From the NCBI RefSeq assembly GCF_040438885.1, contig NZ_CP159218.1, positions 2,356,001-2,420,000 on the forward strand: 64,000 bases of DNA, in the 5' to 3' direction. The translations under genes and the position numbers were made by a program. This document shows positions 51,344 to 60,209 of the stretch, one piece after another (within the stretch, counting starts at the first letter, position 1; every line of letters starts with the position of its first letter). This stretch comes from Nakamurella sp. A5-74. GTDB lineage: Bacteria; Actinomycetota; Actinomycetes; Mycobacteriales; Nakamurellaceae. The notes beneath the pieces were generated by a model that saw only the letters and a list, made by a program, of their open reading frames with translations, was not told the DNA's origin and did not search any database.

Positions 51344-52758
51344 GCGCGCCTGCGTGGGTCTCGACGAGCTTGCGACGCCGGCTGGTGATCGCATTCACCG
51401 GCCTGGTCGTGATGGCGGTCGTACTGGTGGGCGGGATCAGCTACTTCGCAGCGGTGGACGCTTACAACGATGAGCTGGACCGTGCGCTTGTCTCCGCAGC
51501 CACAACGATCGCCGACGGCGGGACCGTCGCCACCTCGAGTCCGGACGGCCGTGCCGGGCTGGCACCGGTCGACGCCGACTCCACCGGACCGATCATCTCC
51601 GCTGCCCAGAATCTCAGCCCCGACGGAGCCGTGACACCGGCAGCGGGCTCGATCGAGCTCCCGGTGACCCGGGAGTCCCTTCAGCTCGCTGCCGCGGGGC
51701 CCGCGGGCGACACACGGTACGACGAGGTCGGCGCCGGTGGCGCCGAGTACCGGGTCTACACCGTGGCCGGCGGCCCCGGTCGGGGAGCGCTCCAAGTGGC
51801 CCGCAACCTGGCGCGGGCCGACGAGGTTCTCACCAGGATCGCCGTCGTCACACTGCTCGCCGGACTGGGCGTGATCGTTCTGGCCGTGGTTGCCGGCTCG
51901 TGGATCGCGCGGCACATCAGCCGTCGATTGGCGGCGCTGTCCGCGGCAGCCGAGAAGGTCGCCCGCACGGGCGATCTCAGCATTCCCATCGAAGCTGTCG
52001 GGCATGACGAGGTCGGCAGCCTCGGCACTTCGCTGCGCACCATGCTGACCAGGCTCCGCGCGTCCCAGAACGCCCAGCAGGAGCTCGTCCAGAACGCCGG
52101 TCACGAACTCCGCACCCCGATCACCAGCCTGCGGACGAATGCGCGCGTGTTGCGCAGACTCGACGAGCTCTCCGTCGCCGAGCGGAGTGAGCTGCTCGAC
52201 GATGTCGACACTGAGCTGAGGGAGCTGACCGGGTTGGTGAATGAACTCATCGAGCTGGCTACAGCCACCCGGGAACCCGAAGTGCAGCAGTCGGTTCGAC
52301 TGTCCACGATGATCGAGCGGGTCGCCGACCGAACCCGCCGCCGCACCGGCCGCACCGTCACCACGACTTCTGCCGGCCAGGGCACGGACGTCACCACGGA
52401 CACGGTCGTCGCGGCGCCGCACGCCCTCGAACGGGCGATCACCAACCTCGTCGACAACGCCGCGAAGTTCGACCGCGGAGAGCATCCGATCCTTCTCACG
52501 ACCTCACTGGATCACGCTGGGGCGCAGACGATCGAGGTCGCTGATCGTGGTCCGGGCGTTCCGCCGGAGGACCTGGAGCGGATCTTCGACCGGTTCCACC
52601 GCACCGACACCGCGCGCAGTCTTCCCGGATCGGGCTTGGGCCTGGCCATCGTCCGCGAAATCGCGGAACAGCATCACGGCACCGTGCGGGCCTGCAACCG
52701 TGCCGGTGGCGGTCTGACGGTGTCGATCACCTTGCCCGCGCGCTCGCCCGCCGGATGA
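51340..52758 (+). CDS. HAMP-type sensor histidine kinase (MprB-like)
   Basis: A 472-residue membrane kinase: helix 1 at about 15-35, an external sensor of about 140 residues (to about 170), helix 2 near 165-190 (IAVVTLLAGLGVIVLAVVAGSW), HAMP, then HisKA with NAGHELRTPITSLRTNARVL (phospho-His) and HATPase with NLVDNAAKFDR, ADRGPGVPPED and GSGLGLAIVREI. It is co-translated with the response regulator. The external domain is of unknown ligand; envelope redox state or stress is a plausible signal given the downstream genes. Confidence 0.92.
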   Translation: MSAPAWVSTSLRRRLVIAFTGLVVMAVVLVGGISYFAAVDAYNDELDRALVSAATTIADGGTVATSSPDGRAGLAPVDADSTGPIISAAQNLSPDGAVTPAAGSIELPVTRESLQLAAAGPAGDTRYDEVGAGGAEYRVYTVAGGPGRGALQVARNLARADEVLTRIAVVTLLAGLGVIVLAVVAGSWIARHISRRLAALSAAAEKVARTGDLSIPIEAVGHDEVGSLGTSLRTMLTRLRASQNAQQELVQNAGHELRTPITSLRTNARVLRRLDELSVAERSELLDDVDTELRELTGLVNELIELATATREPEVQQSVRLSTMIERVADRTRRRTGRTVTTTSAGQGTDVTTDTVVAAPHALERAITNLVDNAAKFDRGEHPILLTTSLDHAGAQTIEVADRGPGVPPEDLERIFDRFHRTDTARSLPGSGLGLAIVREIAEQHHGTVRACNRAGGGLTVSITLPARSPAG

Positions 52759-52785
52759 CCTGGGTCCGCCGGGCCCACACGGGAA

Positions 52786-53205
52786 TCAGGCCTGTGCGAC
52801 AAGCGATCGACGTACCTGTGCGGACCTGATCGGCAACCAGACCGCCAGCGCCATGATGGCCATCGCCAGCGGGATGTGCACGACGGTGAGCGTGTCCTTG
52901 CTGTCATCGCGGATGAGCCCACCCAAGTACGACTCCAGAACCAGCACCAGGGTCAACACTGCGCCACCGATCCACAGGCTGCGCGCCGAGCGCACCCGCC
53001 ACAGGACCAACACCGTCGCCAGTGCCGACAGCACGATGGCGATGTCGGCACCCCTGGCGTGCACGTCGATCCACCCCTGGTAGTCGTCCCGCGAACCGTC
53101 ATGGGCCAGGAAGATGCCCGCCCACACTCCCTGCAGCACAACGAGCAGGCCGGCCAGCCCGGTCAGTGCTCCGAAAGTGATCAGTTCCCGACGACGGTTC
53201 TGCAT
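52786..53205 (-). CDS. Small four-helix membrane protein, unknown
   Basis: A 139-residue protein with four hydrophobic helices (about 8-30, 50-68, 75-92 and 105-125) and an external loop containing AHDGSRDDYQGWIDVHARG. Helices contain His and Asp residues (WIDVHARGADIAI, LTVVHIPLAMAIM) that could bind haem or a quinone. ATG 53205 has AGAGGAGAT 8 bases upstream. Divergent from the ferric-reductase-like gene across the paired regulatory sites, so it probably belongs to the same regulon. No named family is recognised. Confidence 0.75.
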   Translation of the reverse strand: MQNRRRELITFGALTGLAGLLVVLQGVWAGIFLAHDGSRDDYQGWIDVHARGADIAIVLSALATVLVLWRVRSARSLWIGGAVLTLVLVLESYLGGLIRDDSKDTLTVVHIPLAMAIMALAVWLPIRSAQVRRSLVAQA

Positions 53206-53270
53206 GGGATCTCCTCTGTGCATGGCAATGGTGCGCCGTGACCGACGCACCGCAGCCAAGTGTCGCGACC

Positions 53271-53337
53271 GAGTCTCAGAGTTTCCTCAGAACCTGGTGT
53301 GCGCGGGGCCGCTGGTTCAGAGCCGGCTCTGAGACTC
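53271..53337. promoter_or_regulatory. Two inverted response-regulator sites
   Basis: A site at 53271-53294 (GAGTCTCAGAG, then CTCAGAACC after 4 bases) is repeated in inverted form at 53314-53337 with GAGTCTCAGAG perfectly conserved and CTCTGAACC in the second half. Each contains CTCAGA-type half-sites at 11-bp spacing, typical of OmpR-family response regulators, and they lie head-to-head between the divergent 52786 and 53345 genes. Confidence 0.75.
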
Positions 53338-53344
53338 CTTCGTC

Positions 53345-54829
53345 ATGCTGGGGCCAACGAACAAGGACGGAGTGATCCAGGTGACCGCAGTCCCCGCTGG
53401 ACCGATCACCGAACAACGGTCCTTGGCGCGCTATCCGGACGTGAGCGGTGCACGCCGGCGCCGATGGATCGGCGACCTGGTCGGCTCCGTCGCCGTTGCC
53501 GGACTGGCCGCCGTGGTTGCCCTGTGGGTGCACGACGGTGGTGTCCAGGCGATGCACGATTCCGCCGGGATCCTCACCGGGGCAGGGCGTCTCACCGGTC
53601 TGGTCGCGTCGTACCTGCTGTTGCTGCAGGTGGTGATGATGGCCCGCATCCCGTGGGTGGAGGGCATCTGGGGACAGGACACCCTGGTCCGGCGTCACCG
53701 GCTGATCGGCTTCCTGTCGTTCCATCTGATGATCGTCCACATCGTGACGATCACCATCGGCTACGCCGCCACGGGCAGGACGGGCTTCTGGGCCGAACTG
53801 GTGACGCTCGTGCTGGACTCTCCCGGCATGCTGCTCGCCACCGCGGGCACGCTGGCCCTTGTGCTGGTCGTTGTCACCTCGATCCGCGCGGCTCGCCGGT
53901 CGATGCGCTACGAGTCCTGGCACCTGATCCACCTGTACGCCTATGTCGGAGTCGCGCTGGCGCTGCCCCATCAGCTGTGGACCGGCGCCGATTTCACCGC
54001 CTCGCCTCTCGCGACGGTCTTCTGGTGGTCGGTGTGGGGCCTGGCGATCGGCTCGATCCTGTTGTGGCGCGTCGGTCATCCGTTCTTCCTCAGCTTGCGT
54101 CATCGACTGGTGGTCGAGCAGGTGGTCGGTGAGAGCTCTGACGTGATCTCCATCGTCATGCGCGGCCACCGACTGGACCGCTGGGGGTTGCGGGCTGGTC
54201 AGTACTGCCAGTGGCGATTCCTCGGCGCTCCCGGCTGGACCCGCGCCCACCCCGTCACGGTGTCTGCGGCGCCAACCCCGCACCACGTCCGGATCACCAT
54301 GCGCCTGGCCGGCGACGGCACCCGGGACAAGGCAGCCGTCCCGGTGGGCAGCCGAGTGCTCGTGGAGGGCGGCCACGGCCGCATGACGGCGCACCGCAGG
54401 ACCCAGCGGGACGTGCTGATGATCGCCGCCGGCGTCGGGGTCACCACGATGCGAGGCCTAGCCGAGGAGATCATCGGCGAGCGACCCACCGACGGTCCCG
54501 GTGGGGTTCACTCGCCCTCAGTGGCGATCATCCACCGCATCGCCGGCCCGGAGCAGATGCTCTTCGGTCGGGAGTTCGCCGCCCTGGCGGCGCGCGGGAA
54601 CCTGCTGGTACTGGCGGCGACGGGCCATCGGCACCCGGAGCTGTCGGGTTGGTGGGGTGGCACCGCCCGGGTCGATCCGGCGATGGCCGTCCGCATGTTC
54701 GTGCCGGACGTCGCCGACCGCGAGGTGTACCTGTGCGGACCGACAGCCTGGATGGCCGAGGTACGCACCACCGTGCTCGCACTCGGCGTGAGCGCCCGGT
54801 GCATCCACACCGAAGAATTCTCCACCTGA
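53345..54829 (+). CDS. Ferric-reductase-like flavocytochrome
   Basis: A 494-residue membrane oxidoreductase. Six helices (about 45-270) carry His pairs suited to haem b: RRHRLIGFLSFHLMIVHIV and SWHLIHLYAYVGVALALPHQ. The cytosolic part has the FAD site (GQYCQWRFL, HPVTVSAAP) and an NAD(P)H end with MIAAGVGVTTMRGL and VYLCGPTAWM. It should move electrons from NAD(P)H across the membrane. ATG 53345 is only 8 bp after the regulatory site; GTG 53381, with AAGGACGGAG 8 bases before, is an equally good start. Leads the operon with FMN-binding and ApbE genes. Confidence 0.9.
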   Translation: MLGPTNKDGVIQVTAVPAGPITEQRSLARYPDVSGARRRRWIGDLVGSVAVAGLAAVVALWVHDGGVQAMHDSAGILTGAGRLTGLVASYLLLLQVVMMARIPWVEGIWGQDTLVRRHRLIGFLSFHLMIVHIVTITIGYAATGRTGFWAELVTLVLDSPGMLLATAGTLALVLVVVTSIRAARRSMRYESWHLIHLYAYVGVALALPHQLWTGADFTASPLATVFWWSVWGLAIGSILLWRVGHPFFLSLRHRLVVEQVVGESSDVISIVMRGHRLDRWGLRAGQYCQWRFLGAPGWTRAHPVTVSAAPTPHHVRITMRLAGDGTRDKAAVPVGSRVLVEGGHGRMTAHRRTQRDVLMIAAGVGVTTMRGLAEEIIGERPTDGPGGVHSPSVAIIHRIAGPEQMLFGREFAALAARGNLLVLAATGHRHPELSGWWGGTARVDPAMAVRMFVPDVADREVYLCGPTAWMAEVRTTVLALGVSARCIHTEEFST

Positions 54830-54848
54830 GCAGAAAGGTCTGATCCCG

Positions 54849-55460
54849 ATGAGACGCATCACTTTCGCACTGATGAGCACACTCGCCGCGCTCGTGCTGC
54901 TGCTGTCCTACCGCACCAGTTCCGGCGACGGTGGAATGACGGCAGCCACGGTCGTCTCCCCTGCCCGCATCGTGGCCCAGGCACCGATGATCACCGCGAG
55001 CACCGGACCCGACCCGCTGTCCACCCCGAGCGGGACGAATCACCCGGTGAACCGGACGTCCGTAGCCCCCCGGACCACGCCTTCCAGCACCACCAGATCC
55101 GCACGCCCGAGGTCGGCACCGTCGAGCAGTTCGGCCCCCCGGACCTCCACGGCACCGACCACCCCCACCACAGCTGCGCCTGTCACCGTCCAGGGGTCCA
55201 CCGAGATGACGCAGTACGGCGCAGTTCAGGTACAGGTCACTATCGCCGGTCACACGATCACCGACGTGACAGCGCTCGCCTACCCGAACGGGGGCGGCCG
55301 AGACCAGGAGATCAACTCCTACGCCGTTCCTGACCTGCAGAACCAGGTTCTCAAGGCCCAGAGCGCACAAGTGCAAGGGGTCAGCGGGGCGACCTACACG
55401 ACACAGGGGTTCCTCGCATCGGTGCAGTCGGCTCTGGATGCCGCCGGGTTCCACGCGTGA
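54849..55460 (+). CDS. Exported FMN-binding domain protein
   Basis: A 203-residue protein. An N-terminal helix (ITFALMSTLAALVLLLSY) is a signal or anchor, followed by a Thr/Ser/Pro-rich linker (about 45-115) and an FMN-binding domain with VQVQVTIAGHTITDVTALAYP and the flavinylation motif VSGATYTT near the C-terminus. ApbE attaches FMN to the Thr of this motif. In flavin-based envelope electron transfer such a protein carries electrons outside the membrane. The partner ApbE gene overlaps its stop (GTGA). Neighbouring flavocytochrome is the expected donor. Confidence 0.9.
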   Translation: MRRITFALMSTLAALVLLLSYRTSSGDGGMTAATVVSPARIVAQAPMITASTGPDPLSTPSGTNHPVNRTSVAPRTTPSSTTRSARPRSAPSSSSAPRTSTAPTTPTTAAPVTVQGSTEMTQYGAVQVQVTIAGHTITDVTALAYPNGGGRDQEINSYAVPDLQNQVLKAQSAQVQGVSGATYTTQGFLASVQSALDAAGFHA

Positions 55461-56248
55461 GGAATCTCCATGTTCGCTCGTGGAACCAACTGGGTTTGCC
55501 GTTCTCCCTGCACGTCCGCGATGCTCCCGCTGAGGTGGTGGATGCAGCGGTGGGTCGGATGCGCACTCTCCTCGAGCGGGTCGACCGGGTGTTCAGCACC
55601 TACCGCCCAGTCAGCGACGTGATTCGCGTGCGAGCCGGGACACCGGTCGAGGACGTCGATCCGGACGTCGCCCTCGTCCTGCAACTGGCAGCTACCGCTC
55701 ACCGGATCACCGGCGGCCTGTTCGACGTGCGGGAGGGGGCCGAGCTCGACCCGTCCGGAGTGGTGAAGGGCTGGGCAACGGGAGCTGCATTCGCCGACAG
55801 CGGGCTCGGCGCTTTCCCTGGTTACCTGAACGCCGGTGGGGATTTGGCCGTGAACGGTGGTCCCTGGCGGATTGGCATCGAGCATCCTGCAGACCCGACC
55901 GGTCTGCTGACGGTGCTGGCGGTCACCGGCGGCGCCGTGGCAACCTCTGGTTCCGCTCACCGCGGCAGTCATCTCTGGGATCCCCGCACCGGTCAACCGG
56001 TGATGAATCCGTGGCAAGCAACTGTTGTCGGCCCGGAGCTGGTCTGGGCCGACATCCTTGCCACTGCTGCTGCGGTCGCTGGACCGGAAACCCTGGATGT
56101 CACCAGCTGGCCGGCGGACTACGAGGTGCTGCTCTGCTCGAGCACAGGCGAGGTGCGCACATCGCGCGGCTTCGAAAGGTGGATCGCTCCAGACATCGGA
56201 TCGCTGTCGTCCGCTGAGCTGGGAGTCGGGCCCGAATCCGGCAGCTGA
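55457..56248 (+). CDS. apbE: FAD:protein FMN transferase
   Basis: A 263-residue ApbE. Recognisable are STYRPVSDVIRVRAG near residue 48, VVKGWATGAA near 98 (FAD binding), YLNAGGDLAVNGG, and the metal region TSGSAHRGSHLWDPRTGQPV. It transfers FMN from FAD to the Thr of the FMN-binding motif in the upstream protein. No signal peptide is obvious. GTG 55457 overlaps the preceding stop. It is slightly shorter than most ApbE proteins but all motifs are present. Confidence 0.92.
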   Translation: MRNLHVRSWNQLGLPFSLHVRDAPAEVVDAAVGRMRTLLERVDRVFSTYRPVSDVIRVRAGTPVEDVDPDVALVLQLAATAHRITGGLFDVREGAELDPSGVVKGWATGAAFADSGLGAFPGYLNAGGDLAVNGGPWRIGIEHPADPTGLLTVLAVTGGAVATSGSAHRGSHLWDPRTGQPVMNPWQATVVGPELVWADILATAAAVAGPETLDVTSWPADYEVLLCSSTGEVRTSRGFERWIAPDIGSLSSAELGVGPESGS

Positions 56249-56614
56249 GGGACTTACGACAGACATTATCCGCTCCGGAAACAGGTGTGTCTGGCCTGAT
56301 TCGACCTACGAGACTTGCCCGACTGGTTGACCATGCGATCGAACTGACCCACCCTGCCCACAATGCTCCACCGGGTGATCGACGGGCACGCCGGTGCCGG
56401 GATGCCCACCCACGGTTGCTGCCGGATTCTGAGATCGAGCCGGGCAAGACCACCATGGAGCAGAAACGCACAGCCACGACACAGACGTACCTGCGATGCC
56501 GTGGCTGACCGGACTGATCCGCGAGGTGCCCGCCTGCTGCGGCACTGACGGCTACCGCCGAGCAGATGACGGCGATCGGCGTCAAGTGCAGTGCCGACTG
56601 CCAGTGATGAGCGC
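56249..56614. other. No gene recognised
   Basis: This 366-bp space separates apbE from the convergent truncated ATPase. Neither strand shows a family-like frame or RNA structure. It contains no clear hairpin terminator. Confidence 0.5.
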
Positions 56615-57362
56615 TCATTGGCTACGCGGGTGGTTGGACTGCACTCTCGGCAGTCGATCGTTGCTCCGTCGGTCGACACTACGCAGCACCAACTTGCGGA
56701 GCTCAGCTGCCCACACCACGGTGCTGGCCATCGCGACGGCGCTCAGCCACTGCGTCCAGCTGAGAGGTGCGGTGCTGAAGGCGGAGTTGAGGAACGGGAT
56801 GTGCACAACAGCGACCTGGAGCACCACTGATCCGCCGAGGGCGATCCACAGCCAGCGGTTGACGAACAGGTGGCTGAAGGCGCTGGCCGTCTCGGATCTG
56901 GCGTTGAGGCAGTTGAACAGCTGGGCCAGGACCAGCTCGGTGAACCCGGCGGTGCGTGCCGTGGCGAGGTCGTCGGTGCCTTCGATGAGTCCCCCGGGCA
57001 CGTTCAGGTCGATGGTTGTCAGGGTGGCTACGGCCATCACCAGACCGAGGGTGACGACGCCGATCCACATCCGGGCATCGATGACGCGCTCGTCGAGTCG
57101 CCGGGGGCGTCGGGCCATGACGTCTTCTGTCTCGGGATCCATGCCCATGGCCAACGCGGGGGCAGAGTCGGTGACGAGGTTGATCCACAGGATCTGGGTG
57201 GCCAACAGAGGCAGGACCAACGCTGTGCCGCCGTCTGACAGGCCGATGACGCCGGCGAGGACGACGCCCAGGAACACGGTGAGGACCTCACCCATGTTGG
57301 ACGACAACAGGTAACGAAGGAATTTGCGAATGTTGTCGAAGATGCCGCGACCTTCGCGGACG
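56615..57362 (-). pseudogene. P-type cation ATPase, only C-terminal membrane part left
   Basis: The reverse strand encodes the last 250 residues of a type II pump: VREGRGIFDNIRKFLRYLLSSNMGEVL, LLATQILWINLVTDSAPALAMGMDP and ELVLAQLFNCLNARSE are all typical of PacL-like C-terminal helices. Actuator, phosphorylation and nucleotide domains are missing; the homologous sequence stops at about 57362 exactly where IS3 sequence begins. The tail (RSVDRRSNDRLPRVQ) goes beyond the usual end. A decayed second copy of its 3' part is at 49845. Confidence 0.85.
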
Positions 57363-57605
57363 GAGTCGGAGTGGGCGGCGATGGCGCGGGTGGCGCAGCT
57401 GCTCGGGGTCGGTACTCCGGAGACGGTGCGGAAGTGGGTTCGCCGCTCGGAGGTCGACGCTGGCGCCAGGCCAGGTACGACGTCGGAGGAGTCGGCGGAG
57501 GTGCGTCGGCTCAAGCGTGAGAACGCGGAGTTGAAGCGGGCGAACGCGATCTTGAAGGCGGCGTCAACTTTCTTCGCGGCCGAGCTCGACCGGCCTTCCC
57601 GGTGA
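57363..57605 (+). pseudogene. IS3 OrfA fragment
   Basis: Residues SEWAAMARVAQLLGVGTPETVRKW are the HTH of OrfA and ESAEVRRLKRENAELKRANAILKAAS is its leucine zipper, ending FFAAELDRPSR. The usual first 25 or so residues are missing because the element is truncated at 57362. A longer frame starts at 57324 inside the ATPase remnant. Normally OrfA binds the ends and is fused with OrfB by frameshifting. Confidence 0.8.
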
Positions 57606-57611
57606 TCGCTG

Positions 57612-58545
57612 AGTCATCCGTACCCACGCCGGCCGGCGTGATGGGGATGGCCTGCGCTGGGGTGTCGAGCCGATCTGCAGGGTGCTCACCGAGCACGGCA
57701 TGCAGGTCGCCCCGTCGTCGTACTACGAATATATGGCCCGCCGGCCGTCGCCCCGGATCTTGCGGGATGCGTTGTTGTCCAACGAGATCCGCCGGGTTCA
57801 TCGGGAAAACTATGCGGTGTACGGGGCCCGGAAGGTGTGGTTGCAGCTCAACCGGGAAGGCATCCCGGTCGCCAGGTGCACGGTGGAGCGGCTGATGCGC
57901 GATGCGGGCCTGGCCGGCGCGGTCCGCGGGAAGGTCAAGCGCACGACGATCCCGGACCCCACAGCGCAGCGGCCGGAGGATCTGGTGCAGCGCCGCTTCA
58001 CCCCGGCAGTGCCGGACCGGCTGTGGGTTGCCGACATCACCTACGTGTCGACGTGGTCGGGGTGGGTGTACGTGGCGTTCGTGACCGATGCGTTCGCCCG
58101 ACGGATCCTGGGCTGGCGGGCCGGGACGTGCATGTCGACGCAGCTGGTGCTGGATGCGTTGGAGCAGGCGGTGTGGACCCGGCAGCACGCAGGTCGGGAC
58201 GTCGGATCTGTTGTGGCACATAGCGACAGGGGCTCGCAGTACACGTCCATTCGCTGTTCGGAGCGGCTGGCGGAGGCTGGTATTGCTGGGTCGGTGGGGT
58301 CGGTGGGCGACTCCTACGACAACGCGCTGGCTGAGACGATGAACGGCTTGTACAAGACCGAGTTGATCAAACCGCGTGGGCCGTGGCGCGGTTCGGACGC
58401 CGTGGAGATGGCCACTGCGGAGTGGGTCGATTGGTTCAACTATCGCCGGCTGCACTCCTACAACTTCGACCTTCCACCCGTCGAGATGGAGGAGCATCAC
58501 TACGCTGCACTTGGGACCCAGCAGCCCGCTGAGGTTCCCGTTTGA
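57612..58545 (+). CDS. IS3 OrfB transposase (DDE)
   Basis: Family sequence starts at about 57612 (IRTHAGRRDGDGLRWGVEPICRVL) in the frame of OrfB, with the first ATG at 57682. The catalytic core has Asp in LWVADITYVSTWSG, Asp in VAHSDRGSQYTS and Glu in NALAETMNGLYK, plus the end motif WVDWFNYRRLHS. OrfB is normally expressed as a -1 fusion with OrfA; OrfA is truncated here, so activity is doubtful. Confidence 0.85.
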
Positions 58546-58669
58546 GGAAGCCTCCGGACTAGCCGGGGCGGTTCAGCACTACTCTGATCCATGCTCGTGG
58601 CCTTCGCTGCTGGACGTTGTGAGAGACCAACAGCATGCGCGGGCCACGAGCCCTACCTCAGAGCGCCCC

Positions 58670-59084
58670 GGTCAACGTCCAAGAGCCCACATGCCCGCAC
58701 CCTTCGCAGCGGTAACGCCGCACCCAGACCAGCAGCACCGTCGGGCGCCAACCCATCGGCTCGTGCGCCAACCGGCGAGTCACGCTGTCCCGCAACACTC
58801 CTGGGCGGCCGCACCGCCGGCAGGTTCGGTCATCGGCTGTGACCCAGCACTCCAACACAACCCGGCCCGGCTCTATGAACTGGCCGACCACGCGCAGACC
58901 GAGACCATCCAGCCGGGCGAACGTGGTCACATCAGGGGTCGTGAAAGTAGAGTCGGGCATCGTCGAGGTCTTCCTGCTGGACTGGTGTGAGAACCTCCAT
59001 CATCGGAAGACCTCGACACCCACCAGCAGCCACCCCCGGGCGTCGCCGGTCAGTCAGGACCTACACCGTCGATTGCGAAGAGCC
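58670..59084 (-). mobile_element. ISL3-family remnant
   Basis: The reverse frame 58658-58960 begins MPDSTFTTPDVTTFARLDGLG and continues with a zinc-finger segment (CRRCGRPG, RRYRCEGCGHV), the N-terminal part of ISL3 transposases; the catalytic part is lost. CTACACCGTCGATTGCGAAG and AGCC (59061-59084) resemble the ISL3-type terminal inverted repeat, in the correct place upstream. Only the left end of the element remains. Confidence 0.75.
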
Positions 59085-60209
59085 GGTTTACTCTCCAGTC
59101 GCTGTACGAAGCCGCACTGAGCCATGCGCTTGTCAAACTTCAGTCATGAACCGGAGACAGGTGCCTGATTCACCCACCGCGGCCCTCTGCAAGCGACCCC
59201 GGACCACCGTGATCGCCAGGAACGTCGACCCACGGCTGACGGCCGATGGCGAGAACCCTCCACGGGTCGAACACATCGTGTCGAGCAAGCATCACCCACA
59301 GGATTGGATCCTGAATGACGTACTCCGCGAACACCTGCCCGCCGACATCGGTCTCGATGAGTTTGAAGTAGCAGAGGAAATCCGGGCGTTCGAGATCGGG
59401 ATGGCGGCCCTGTGCCAATGAGTGTCCTTCGATCATCAGGGGGACGGCTGTGTAGTCGCCCCAGTGAGCAGGGTCGTAGCTCAGCTTTCTGAGAATCTCG
59501 AGAGATTCTGGATGATCGAACAGGACTAGTGAAGCGTGCCAGAGGGCGACAACACCCTCCGGCGTCAGAGCATCTGGTGTACCGCCGGGGAAAAACGCCT
59601 CGCTCAGCTCTTCCGGAGACTTGAACTCGATCGGCATGGGCATGTCCAACGCGGTCACCTGTTTCGGAGGGGTCTCCCCTGCGCCGGCCAATGCCGAAAG
59701 CTCCGCAGCGAATTGCGGGACATTGCGCGCCAGCGCAAGGTGAAACTGTTCTACGGTCACAGACGGTGCTCTCAAACGTCGGCGCTGCTGGTCCACCGCT
59801 TCGAAGACACCGACTGGGTCCGCGTCAAACAGTTCGAGCGTGAAGTCGTCTGGATGGATGACGGTGATCCCGTAGGGCAGCAACGCGTCGACCGGGAAGT
59901 CCTTCAGATTCTCGGTGACGATGTGGGTTGCGCCAGCCACGACGGCGGCGGCGGCCGCAACGTGCTTGTCCTTCTCGTGAACGGTCATGGCATCGACGAG
60001 CTGGACGGGCGGTTCTGCCACGGCCCACGGGAACGCCTTCTGCATCAATTCGATCCGGCGGGCCGCGCGTTCGGGACTCACACCCAACTTGCCGAGATTG
60101 CGCCGGGTCTCGTCCAACAACTCGGCCGACCAGGTCGGCTCGAAGTGTCCACCCTCGGCCAGGTGCAGCAACGTGTCGGCCAACGGCATGGGGATCAGCA
60201 CACAAGCAT

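Larger units (their letters stand above)
57362..58575 (+). mobile_element. IS3-family insertion sequence, 5' truncated
   Basis: The element lacks its left end: OrfA begins within the HTH domain and no matching inverted repeat lies at the junction with the truncated ATPase. On the right, CCGGGGCGGTTCA ends at 58575, resembling the right inverted repeat (TGAACCGCCCCGG read inward) of actinobacterial IS3 elements. It cannot transpose on its own. Confidence 0.75.

Noticed and set aside
57324-57605. IS3 OrfA as a complete gene starting at 57324
   Set aside because: The first dozen codons are antisense ATPase sequence; OrfA homology starts only near 57363.
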